DNA from: Synergistaceae bacterium
GTDB lineage: Bacteria > Synergistota > Synergistia > Synergistales > Aminobacteriaceae
Reading direction: 5' to 3'
Length of the DNA stretch: 64,000 nt
NCBI GenBank assembly: GCA_018436725.1
Contig: JAHDKT010000070.1
Location: 1 to 64,000, forward strand
The position numbers and the translations under genes are program-made. Below are positions 33,889 through 42,013 of the stretch, in pieces (position 1 is the first letter of the stretch; each line of letters starts with the position of its first letter). The notes under the pieces are model-generated. The model ran no database searches, was not told the origin of the DNA, and saw only the letters and a program-made list of their open reading frames with translations.

Positions 33889-34484
33889 AGGCTCTCTGCG
33901 CGAATCCCCCCGTCGACGGCGTCTACCTCGCCGGAGGGACCGCGCTCGCCCTGATGTTCGGTCATCGCCAGTCGGAGGACTTCGACTGGTTTCTCCCCGG
34001 AAACTTCGATCCGGGACGTCTTCCGGAGCTTCTGCGGCCGTTCGGCGAGGTCTCCGTGGCGGAGACGCACGCGGGCACGTTTCACGGCTGGATCGACGGC
34101 ATCCGGGTGACCTGGCTCCACTACCCGAACCCGCTCCTCGACCCCCTGCAGGAGCCGCCCGACCTCCCGGGGCTCTTCATGTCCTCCCCGCGCGACACCG
34201 GCCTGATGAAGTGGGCGGCGCTGGCCGACCGGGGCGCGCGGAAGGACTTCCTCGACCTCTACGAGCTTTCGCTCCGGGGGACGCCGCTCGAAGACCTCTT
34301 CTATCTGCTCCCGCGCAAGTTCCCCGGAAGCCGCCTCAACCTCTACCACATGGTGAAGAGCCTCAGCTTCTTCGACGACGCGGAGGGCGATCCGTGGCCC
34401 GTGATGCTGCGGAAGGCGGAGTGGAGCGCGCTGAAGCGGCACTTCCTTACCGTCCAGAGAAAGCTGCTGGGGATTCTTGGTTAG
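33846..34484 (+). CDS. AbiEii/AbiGii-type nucleotidyltransferase toxin
   Basis: A 212-residue protein with the minimal nucleotidyltransferase signature. YLAGGTALALMFGHRQSEDFDWF at residues 25-47 combines the GG(T) turn and the D-x-D metal pair. TGLMKWAALADRGARKDFLDLYE near 118-140 is the second conserved block. GGAGGAAATGCG precedes ATG 33846. By family knowledge such proteins act as toxins in type IV toxin-antitoxin or abortive-infection systems. It sits in an overlap with a small partner, as a two-gene module inserted between ptsI and a terminator. Confidence 0.78.
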   Translation: MFWDVLDKPRQSLLKALCANPPVDGVYLAGGTALALMFGHRQSEDFDWFLPGNFDPGRLPELLRPFGEVSVAETHAGTFHGWIDGIRVTWLHYPNPLLDPLQEPPDLPGLFMSSPRDTGLMKWAALADRGARKDFLDLYELSLRGTPLEDLFYLLPRKFPGSRLNLYHMVKSLSFFDDAEGDPWPVMLRKAEWSALKRHFLTVQRKLLGILG

Positions 34485-34513
34485 CGGAGAAAGCTTCTTT
34501 CGTAAACACGGCC

Positions 34514-34549
34514 GCCGAGGGCGCCCGGAGAACCCAGGACGCCCTCGGC
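34514..34549. terminator. bidirectional hairpin between convergent genes
   Basis: GCCGAGGGCG (34514-34523) with CGCCCTCGGC (34540-34549), loop 16 bases, between the toxin gene and the convergent serine-hydrolase gene. No T tract. Confidence 0.6.
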
Positions 34550-34574
34550 GCTTCATATCCATCGGACGGAGCGT

Positions 34575-36584
34575 TTATTTCGCCTCGATCTCGAATACAT
34601 CTCCCGGCGCGCCGGCGCAGAAGACGAACATTCCCTCCGGGGCGAAAAACTCCCCGCTGTCCGCGGCGCTGTCGTAGAGCAGCGCCGCGTCGTTCTTCGG
34701 ATCGACCACCAGAACGCGTCCCTTCTCCGGCCGCGAAAAGGAGAGGATGACCCCTTTCCCGACCTTCCGCCACTCGTTGTCGCCGTCCGGCCCGATCAGG
34801 ACGCTGTTTTTCCCGTCGGCAAGCTCCTCCGCCTCGTCCGCCCGCGAGAGCACGAAAATCCCGCACCGCGCCCTGATCTTACCGTCCTTCCGGAAGAGCT
34901 GCAGCGAGAGCTGGTCGCGGAACGCCGTCGCCGCAATGCTCGCGAAGCCGAAATCCTCGACCTTCTGCAGGCCGAAGCCGAACACGTAGCCTGGCAGATC
35001 AGGGCTCGTGGACGACCATCCCATCAGCGTCCCGTTCATAATCTGCGCCCCGGGAAGCATGTTCCGCATCATCCAGAGCACGCCGTTCATCTCGATGGAA
35101 AGCCGCTTCGGCGCCTCGATCTCCTCCAGGCGCTGGAATGCGGGGACGTTCATGCCGAAGCCGGGGATCTTCTCGTAGATCAGGTAGACGTCCTTTCCCT
35201 CGGAGGCGAAGTAGTACGAGGTTCCTTTCTCGAAATCGCGGAAGAAACCGTCGCTGTAGGTGAGTGCGACTGGGGGAGGGAGCTGCTCTCCGTCCGGTGG
35301 CGAGGGAAGCAGGTGATGGATATTCAGCGTGTGCTTTTCGCGGTCGAAGAAAAACCGGACCGCCCCTTCGCCGCCGGTGTACGCCCCCTCGAAGGCGAAG
35401 AGTTCGGAGGGGATCGGCTGCGGCTCGCCCGGCTTCTTCACGGGAGGCTTCTCGGGAAAGGGAAGCCCCTTCTCCTCCATCAGCGCGTCGAGTATCGCGC
35501 GGGTGACGCCGGGAGCGTCCGCCCTGCCCGCGATGCTCGCGGCCACGACGAGGCGTTCAGCGGGGACGAGCTGAAAATTGGTCGAGTAGAACATCGTCCC
35601 TCCGCTCTTGGCGAGCACCTGGACTCCCTTCTCACGGTAGTCCGGAATCCATGCGTAGTCCCATCCGAAAGCGTCCAGCATCGGCGCGCCGTGCAGATGC
35701 TTGGTAAAGCCTGTCGGCTGGCTCTTCAGCGCCTCCTGGCGCGAAGCCTCGCTCAGAATATGCTTCCCCCCGGGAGTGAAGCTATCGGCGAAACGGCACA
35801 GATCTTCCGCCGTGGAGGAGAGCCCGCCCGCCGCATGCACCCGAACGACCTCCAGCGGGAACTTTCTGCCCGTCGGAACGTCGTAGTAGACGGCGACGTT
35901 GCCGCCGGTCTCGCCGACGCTCGCCGCGCTGTCTTTCATTCCGAGAGGTTCGAAGATACGCTCCGCGACGAAGTCGATGAACTTCTTCCCCGAGAGCCGC
36001 TCCACGATCATCTCCGCGAGGGTGAAGCCGTCGTTGCAGTAGATGCCCATGGCGCCCGGCGCGTGCTTCAGGTCCGACTCGCGGAGGACGTCGAGCAGCA
36101 GCGCGTGCGGGTCGTACGCCGGCTCGTACTCGAAGATGAAGGAGGATCCGGGGAGCCCGGAGGAGTGGTTGAAGAGCATCCGCACCGTGATCTCCTTGTA
36201 CCGTCCGTCGCGCATGACGAACTCGGGAAGATGCTTCGCCGCGGGGTCGTCCAGCCCAAGCTTGCCATCGTCGGCCAGCAGCAGGATCGCCGCCGCGCCG
36301 AACATCTTGCTGGTGGAGCCGATGTTGAAGCGCGTTTCTTTGTCCGCGGGTCGGTTCGTCGCCCGTTCCGCGGCGCCGAAGCACTCCGAGTAGACGATCT
36401 TTCCCCCGTCCATGATCGCCACGGTCGCCGAACTTCCGCCTCCGGTCGTGAGGGTCTTCCATACCGCCTCCCTGGCGGCGACGACGGCCGCGGCGTACTC
36501 GCCCGTTTCCGCCGCCTCGCCTCCTATCGCGCACGGAGCGAGCAGCAGAAAGCATACCGACGCAAGAGCTACAATCCTTTTCAC
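34575..36584 (-). CDS. periplasmic serine hydrolase (class C beta-lactamase-like)
   Basis: A 669-residue exported protein. The signal peptide is short (MKRIVALASVCFLLLAPCAIGG). The beta-lactamase-like domain (about 35-370) has the catalytic STSK motif at Ser90-Lys93, the Y-x-N motif at Tyr182-Cys-Asn184 and the KSGG box near residue 335. About 290 further residues form a C-terminal beta-rich extension. A GTG start at 36584 is preferred; the frame runs back to 36740 without a signal sequence. Relatives are D-aminopeptidases, esterases or penicillin-binding-like hydrolases, so the substrate is open. It follows the GGDEF genes on the same strand, 76 bp away. Confidence 0.85.
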   Translation of the reverse strand: MKRIVALASVCFLLLAPCAIGGEAAETGEYAAAVVAAREAVWKTLTTGGGSSATVAIMDGGKIVYSECFGAAERATNRPADKETRFNIGSTSKMFGAAAILLLADDGKLGLDDPAAKHLPEFVMRDGRYKEITVRMLFNHSSGLPGSSFIFEYEPAYDPHALLLDVLRESDLKHAPGAMGIYCNDGFTLAEMIVERLSGKKFIDFVAERIFEPLGMKDSAASVGETGGNVAVYYDVPTGRKFPLEVVRVHAAGGLSSTAEDLCRFADSFTPGGKHILSEASRQEALKSQPTGFTKHLHGAPMLDAFGWDYAWIPDYREKGVQVLAKSGGTMFYSTNFQLVPAERLVVAASIAGRADAPGVTRAILDALMEEKGLPFPEKPPVKKPGEPQPIPSELFAFEGAYTGGEGAVRFFFDREKHTLNIHHLLPSPPDGEQLPPPVALTYSDGFFRDFEKGTSYYFASEGKDVYLIYEKIPGFGMNVPAFQRLEEIEAPKRLSIEMNGVLWMMRNMLPGAQIMNGTLMGWSSTSPDLPGYVFGFGLQKVEDFGFASIAATAFRDQLSLQLFRKDGKIRARCGIFVLSRADEAEELADGKNSVLIGPDGDNEWRKVGKGVILSFSRPEKGRVLVVDPKNDAALLYDSAADSGEFFAPEGMFVFCAGAPGDVFEIEAK

Positions 36585-36660
36585 GATTTCTTCACCCTTC
36601 CTTTCGACCTCTTCTTTCGGCGTCTCCGTCGAGAAGCCTCGAACGACGGCGATCCTTGTT

Positions 36661-39234
36661 CTACGCTTCCGTCCCGAGAATCGTTCCCCGACGCTTTCTT
36701 CTCGCCGTCTTTTCGGCGTACATGGCTCTGTCCGCCGCATCCAAAAGTGCGCGGGCGTCCGTTCCGTCCCTCGGGAAGAGCGCCGTTCCGAAGCTGGCCT
36801 CTACGGAGATGGTCCGTCCTCCCGGCTGGAAAGGCTCCCGGAAGGCTCCTTTCAGGCGTTCCAGCAGCAGCGGAAGTTCATCGTCGAGCCGCATGCCCTC
36901 GAAGAGGAGCACGAACTCGTCTCCGGCCAGGCGCGCCACCGTATCCTGCTCGCGGAACGCGCCGCTCAGACGGCGCGCCACCTCGACCAGAAGATCGTCC
37001 CCCGTCTCGTGCCCGAAGGCGTCGTTGATCTCCTTGAAGCGGTCGAGATCCAGAAAGACCAGAGCGATCGTCTCCTCCTCGCGCTTCGCCCTCGACAAGG
37101 CGACATCCAGTCGGTCGAGGAAGAGTGCGCGGTTGGGCAGGCCCGTGAGAAAATCATGGTAGGCCATCCTGTTCAACCGCTCCTGCTCGCTCTTGACGCC
37201 CCCGATATGCCGCATCAGCCCGGAGTAGTTCGTCGTCCGTCCGTGCTCGTCCTGCACCGGCGCGAAGGAGGCCCAGACGGGGTAGACCTCTCCGTCCTTC
37301 TTCCGGTTCCATAATTCGCCCTGCCAGCTCCCCGTCTCCCGCAGCATCCGCAGGAACTCCGCGTCGTACTGCCCCTCCCTGGCGGAGAAAAGGGCCGGAG
37401 AACGCCCCTGCATCTCTTCGAGCGTATACCCGGTCAGCTCTTCGAGCGCGGCGTTGCACTCGCCGATGATCCCGCGTTCGTCCGTGATCATCACGCCTTC
37501 GGAGATGGAGCGGTACAGGTGCGCGAGCTTGCGCGAACGAAACTCGCTCTGGGCGAGCGACACCGTCTTGATCGCCACGAAGCGGAGCATCGCCCGGCGC
37601 CAGTTCAAAAAGAGGGCCGTCAGCAGCGTGAGGAGCATCGACACGGCGATCCCCGAGAAGAGAGCGAGTCTTCCCGCTCGTGGAGGGTGCATCCGGTCGA
37701 AACCAGCTCCCGATCGGATATCGAGCGCGAACGTCAGGCCGAGGACGAAGAAGGGGCGTTGCGAATAAAAGGAGTCTCCATGTGCGCCGCGCTCTTTATC
37801 CGGCCCCCTTGCCGCAGGAACGGAGATCAGAACCGGACCTTGCCTTCCAGGGAGGAGGCGCCTGAGTTCGACCTCCATGATATGCTGCTCCGCTCCTTCA
37901 TCCCTGAACATTATCGTGTGCAGCAGCGTTTCCAGGTTGATGACGGCGGCGACGAAGCCCATCAGATCGCCCGCCGCTTTCCGGACGGGGCGGAAGACGG
38001 TCATACGGCAGGTTTCGTCCGTTCCGACGCCCTTGTCCATAACTTCGGAGGCTGTCGTCATCCCGCTTCGCAGCGCGGTCTCCATTGCGCCCTTCAGGCA
38101 GGGGATCGTCAGCAGGTCCGTGCCGGAAGGCAACAGCCGCTGCCCCGAGGGAGCTGCGTAGCGTACCGGGAAAGAGAGGACGTACATGGAGGGCGCGCCT
38201 GCGGGGCGTCGGTCCGGGAAAGCATCGGCGGAGGAAACGCTCCTCCCCGGAACTGCCGCGGGTTCTGCGGAAAGACGAGGAACGGCAGGCGCCCAGAAGA
38301 TGGCGTCCACATGAGGAATAGAGACTAAATGTCCGGCATAATCGGCAAACTCCGCAGGGTCGACGTACTCGCTGTTCTCGAAGAAGCGTCCGAGGCCTTC
38401 GAGACCGCAGTCTCTCAGTTCCTGGAGCGATCGAATCAACGCCCCGGAATCCAGATCGGCAAGAACCGAAAAGGCGCGCGCACGCGTGCGGAACTCGTAT
38501 TCTCCGGCGCTCCAAGCGAACGCGCCGGCCAGCGCGAGCCCTATCGAAGCGACCCAGAGCGATTCCGCAAAAAGGAACGCCGCCGAGTCACGGAAGCGAA
38601 CAACGAGACGACGTCCTCCAAGAAGAAGCAGAATGAGCAGCAGCGTCGCTCCCCACGGGACGTACGCCGCCGCCGGCGCCTCCGTTCGTCCGTTCCGGGC
38701 GTCGGCTTCGAGAAGAAGCACTGCGGCAAGACGACCCGTCCCCGGCTCCGCAAGCGGAACCAGAGCGGCGTATACGGAGCGGCCGCCTTCGGCGAAAGGT
38801 CCGAGGAGGAGCGATCTCTTGTGCTCGAAGGGGAGGTCGAACGCATCGGTACGGGCAGGAAAGCCGTCTCCGGGAAGCGCGGAAGGAGATGTCTCGCGCA
38901 CATCGAGCATGTAGAAGAGCGAACCGTCCGCTCTTCTACCGAGCAGGGAGAGGGCGCGCCCCGGAGGCATCGCGGAAAGGACGGAGACGAACTGCTCCCT
39001 CAGGCGGAGGTACTCGGGGGAGAACATGTCGGAGGCGTTCCCGGAGAAGGAAGTCAGACGACGGAGATTGACGGTCTCCGAAAGCAGCCGGGCCGTCCGC
39101 AGCAGCTCGTTACGGAACTGCTGCGAAGCGCGCCGAATCTCGAAATAGCCGAGGAGTCCTCCGCCGATGGCAAGAAGGAGGCAGACGATGCGAAGTCCAC
39201 AGTCGAACGCTCCGCGAGGCCGATTCATTTTCAC
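36661..39234 (-). CDS. diguanylate cyclase with two extracytoplasmic sensors and PAS
   Basis: An 857-residue membrane protein. Order: membrane segment near residue 20; first extracytoplasmic domain (SLLGRRADGSLFYMLD near 100); paired membrane segments near 195-250; CHASE-like second sensor (RFFENSEYVDPAEFADYAGH near 285); membrane segment near 530; PAS domain (ISEGVMITDERGIIGECNAA near 580); GGDEF domain. The active loop is AGDEF at 770-774, and REQD five residues before it is an intact inhibitory I-site. It should therefore make c-di-GMP under product control. A GTG start at 39234 has GGAG at ideal distance. Paralogous to the next protein upstream. Confidence 0.88.
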   Translation of the reverse strand: MKMNRPRGAFDCGLRIVCLLLAIGGGLLGYFEIRRASQQFRNELLRTARLLSETVNLRRLTSFSGNASDMFSPEYLRLREQFVSVLSAMPPGRALSLLGRRADGSLFYMLDVRETSPSALPGDGFPARTDAFDLPFEHKRSLLLGPFAEGGRSVYAALVPLAEPGTGRLAAVLLLEADARNGRTEAPAAAYVPWGATLLLILLLLGGRRLVVRFRDSAAFLFAESLWVASIGLALAGAFAWSAGEYEFRTRARAFSVLADLDSGALIRSLQELRDCGLEGLGRFFENSEYVDPAEFADYAGHLVSIPHVDAIFWAPAVPRLSAEPAAVPGRSVSSADAFPDRRPAGAPSMYVLSFPVRYAAPSGQRLLPSGTDLLTIPCLKGAMETALRSGMTTASEVMDKGVGTDETCRMTVFRPVRKAAGDLMGFVAAVINLETLLHTIMFRDEGAEQHIMEVELRRLLPGRQGPVLISVPAARGPDKERGAHGDSFYSQRPFFVLGLTFALDIRSGAGFDRMHPPRAGRLALFSGIAVSMLLTLLTALFLNWRRAMLRFVAIKTVSLAQSEFRSRKLAHLYRSISEGVMITDERGIIGECNAALEELTGYTLEEMQGRSPALFSAREGQYDAEFLRMLRETGSWQGELWNRKKDGEVYPVWASFAPVQDEHGRTTNYSGLMRHIGGVKSEQERLNRMAYHDFLTGLPNRALFLDRLDVALSRAKREEETIALVFLDLDRFKEINDAFGHETGDDLLVEVARRLSGAFREQDTVARLAGDEFVLLFEGMRLDDELPLLLERLKGAFREPFQPGGRTISVEASFGTALFPRDGTDARALLDAADRAMYAEKTARRKRRGTILGTEA

Positions 39235-39349
39235 TACGGGCTCCTCTCTCCGCAATCCGTAGAATATTCCGTTCTACAGCCGCATCCGCACACCGCGCGG
39301 AAATGGACGACCGGGAAAGGAGACGCGCTCCGCAGGCGGGCATACCGTA

Positions 39350-39379
39350 ATCATAGCACAAGGCGTTCTTTTCCGGCAA
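39350..39379 (-). promoter_or_regulatory. candidate promoter of the GGDEF gene at 36661-39234
   Basis: On the minus strand TTGCCG (39379-39374), 18-bp spacer, TATGAT (39355-39350), about 115 bp upstream of the start. It implies that this gene is also transcribed separately from the upstream pair. I looked for a c-di-GMP riboswitch in this leader and saw none. Confidence 0.45.
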
Positions 39380-39433
39380 TACGAACGGTTCGGACTTGAT
39401 AGCCCGGTCACGCCGCCGGAGAAGGAGCAGGCG

Positions 39434-42013
39434 CTACGCTCTGTCGGCGGAGAGAGCTTTCCAAGACTTCCGGCGAGCCTTCTCCTCGTACATCCGCGTA
39501 TCCGCCGCGGAGATCAGATCCTGCGCCGTCGCGCCGTCTCCAGGGCGGTGAACCGCAAGGCCGGCGCTGACGCTGCAAAGCAGCGTAAACTCGCCGACGT
39601 TGAAGGGCTCCGAGAAAAGAGCCTCTATCCTCCCGCGGAGCCCCTGCGCCTCTTCGAGAGTCCCCAGACCGTCGAAGACGAGGACGAACTCGTCTCCGCC
39701 CAGCCGCGCTACGGTATCCTGCTCCCGCACCGTTTCGGAGAGTCTTCGGGCGATCGAGGCCAAAAGCACGTCCCCCGTCTCGTGACCGTACGTGTCGTTG
39801 ATCTCTTTGAACCCGTCGAGGTCGAGAAAGAGCGTCGCGACGTACGTCCGCTCCCGGCGCGAGCGAGCGAGCGCCATTTCGAGGCGATCTGCGAGAAGAA
39901 GCCTGTTCGGCAGGCCGGTGAGCGAATCGTGATAGGCGAGATGGCTCAGCCTCTGCTGCTCCGATTTGATATCGCCGATGTCGGTCAGCACCCCCGCGTA
40001 CTGCGATACATCTCCGTTTTCGTCCTTGACCGCGTTGACGGTGAGCCACACCGGATAGGCGCTTCCGTCCTTCCGTCGGTTCCAGGTCTCTCCTTGCCAC
40101 GCGCCGTGCTCTCGGAGGTACTCCCAGAAGCGGAGCGAATCCTCCCCCTGTTTTCTCTGGGCGGAGAACATACCGGGGCGCTTTCCCAGTATTTCCCCGA
40201 GCGGATAGCCGGTGAGGCGCTCCAAGGCTTCGTTTCCGTCCAGAATGTACCCCTCGGGATCGGTCACCACGACGCCCTCCGAAAGGGAGCGGTAGATCTG
40301 CCCCGCCAGTCTGTGCCGCGCCTCGCTCCGACGAAGTTCGGCGGTCCGCTGCTCGACGATCTCTTCAAGAATCTCCCGACGGTTCGCGGAGAACGCGACG
40401 AAGAGCGCGAGCGCGATGGTCACCACGCCTCCCGAGGCGGCCGTGAACCACCCCATCCTCGCTCGATGATACTTCAGAAAGGACTGCCCCGGGCGCAACG
40501 ACGCGGCGAAGGCGCGGTCGAAAGCGAAGAGCGGACGGACAAAGACGTAGCCTTCGGAGTCGTTGCGCTCGTTCCACATACCAAGACGCTGCGACGGAGC
40601 TTCCGGAAAGAGCGCCTCGAAACGCGCGATCGTCACGTCGTCGCTCTCCGGCAGCACTTCGTGCGGCAGTCTGTCAGGCAGGAAGAGCGCCAGGACGACT
40701 CCTTTCAAAGAATCTCCGAAGACGGAAGAGAAAAGAGGACGACAGACCAGAAGCGCAGTGGAGGCGTTTCTTCCCCGTTGCAGGGGGAAAAAGACCGCCG
40801 AGGCTCGTCCGCTCTTCTCGGCGGTTCGAATCGCTTTCCGAATCTCCGGGAAGGAAAAGAGATCTTCTCCCGCGGAGAACTCGCTCCCCGTCATCGGAGA
40901 TCGGAAGAGCACAGGGAAATAGATCGCGCGCTCCCCCGCGCGTACCATCGCTCCGGAAGCGTCGCGTTCACCGATCACGAGAGGACGGCGCCACTCGTCG
41001 CGCACGACGCTTTCGAACTCCTCCCGCCGATCGGCCGCCACTGCCGGACTCCAGATGATCGCCCCTATTTCGGGAGCGGACGAAAGGTGCTGCGCATACG
41101 TTCGGAACGAGGGAAAGTCAAGTTCCGTACGGGCTTCGATGAATCGGGAGGTTCCCTCCAGAACGAATTGACGCAGATTGCGGAGGCTGTCGTTCATTCT
41201 GGCCGAGCGCGCCTCCGCGATGATCGAAAAGGCGTGCGCATGGGAATGGTTCTCCCGTTCGTGCACCATCCACGCGACGCTTGCCGTCAGGACAAGACCG
41301 AATGTCAAAACGAGGGCGAACTCCAGATAGCTGTACCGCCGCCCCTCCATCCTGCTCCGACGTTCTATTAAAAAACGCCCCGCGAAGAGGAGTCCGGTCA
41401 GGAGGAGCGCCGTCAGAGCCGGAAGGAGCTTCGCTCTGTCGAGCCGCCGCTGCCACTCATCGCCGGAAACGTCGAGGGCCAGCACGGCGCGCACTCTATC
41501 CGAGCCCGGCTCGATCAAGGGGACCCACGCGGACACCCACGTCCCCCACTGATCTTCTACCGGCCCCGCCACAACGGCTCGCGCCTCGTCGAACGCGGGG
41601 AGAAAGCCGGGATCGACCGCATCGTACACCTCGCCCGGCGGCGACTCGTCCTTCGATCCGGGCGGTTCGGAGTCGACGTAGAAGAAGACTCTTCCGTCGT
41701 AGCGCCTTCCGACGAGCGTCAGAAAGCGGCTCTCCGGGAACGCCTGAATGATCGAGCGGAAGTAGGTTTTAAAGCTTTCGTACTGCGGGGTTCCTACGTC
41801 CCGCGCGCTCCCCGAGAGCGCGCGGACGTCCCGAACGTCTATCGTCTCGGCAAGGACGCGCGTAGAACGCAGCAGCTCTTCGCGAAGAAAGGCGTCGATC
41901 TCTCTCGAGCGCCATGCCCCGAAGAGCGCGCCCGCCAGAAGGACGGTCGTGAGCACGAGAAGAAACCACTCCCCGGAGAACGGAAGCGAAAAGTCCTTTT
42001 CGCGCTTCGTCAT
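39434..42013 (-). CDS. diguanylate cyclase with two extracytoplasmic sensors and PAS, paralogue
   Basis: An 859-residue paralogue with the same layout: membrane segment near 20; sensor 1 (TLVGRRYDGRVFFYVDSE near 100); membrane pair near 205-255; CHASE-like sensor 2 (SRFIEARTELDFPSFRTYAQ near 290); membrane segment near 530; PAS (SEGVVVTDPEGYILDGNEA near 590); GGDEF. The active loop is canonical GGDEF at 772-776, with I-site REQD just upstream. The start at 42013 overlaps the hybrid-kinase stop (ATGA), so the two are co-translated. It would make c-di-GMP in response to a signal probably shared with the kinase. Confidence 0.9.
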   Translation of the reverse strand: MTKREKDFSLPFSGEWFLLVLTTVLLAGALFGAWRSREIDAFLREELLRSTRVLAETIDVRDVRALSGSARDVGTPQYESFKTYFRSIIQAFPESRFLTLVGRRYDGRVFFYVDSEPPGSKDESPPGEVYDAVDPGFLPAFDEARAVVAGPVEDQWGTWVSAWVPLIEPGSDRVRAVLALDVSGDEWQRRLDRAKLLPALTALLLTGLLFAGRFLIERRSRMEGRRYSYLEFALVLTFGLVLTASVAWMVHERENHSHAHAFSIIAEARSARMNDSLRNLRQFVLEGTSRFIEARTELDFPSFRTYAQHLSSAPEIGAIIWSPAVAADRREEFESVVRDEWRRPLVIGERDASGAMVRAGERAIYFPVLFRSPMTGSEFSAGEDLFSFPEIRKAIRTAEKSGRASAVFFPLQRGRNASTALLVCRPLFSSVFGDSLKGVVLALFLPDRLPHEVLPESDDVTIARFEALFPEAPSQRLGMWNERNDSEGYVFVRPLFAFDRAFAASLRPGQSFLKYHRARMGWFTAASGGVVTIALALFVAFSANRREILEEIVEQRTAELRRSEARHRLAGQIYRSLSEGVVVTDPEGYILDGNEALERLTGYPLGEILGKRPGMFSAQRKQGEDSLRFWEYLREHGAWQGETWNRRKDGSAYPVWLTVNAVKDENGDVSQYAGVLTDIGDIKSEQQRLSHLAYHDSLTGLPNRLLLADRLEMALARSRRERTYVATLFLDLDGFKEINDTYGHETGDVLLASIARRLSETVREQDTVARLGGDEFVLVFDGLGTLEEAQGLRGRIEALFSEPFNVGEFTLLCSVSAGLAVHRPGDGATAQDLISAADTRMYEEKARRKSWKALSADRA

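Noticed and set aside
39235..39433. A c-di-GMP riboswitch before the GGDEF gene
   Set aside because: The conserved core elements of the GEMM class could not be found; only a small hairpin and a promoter are visible.
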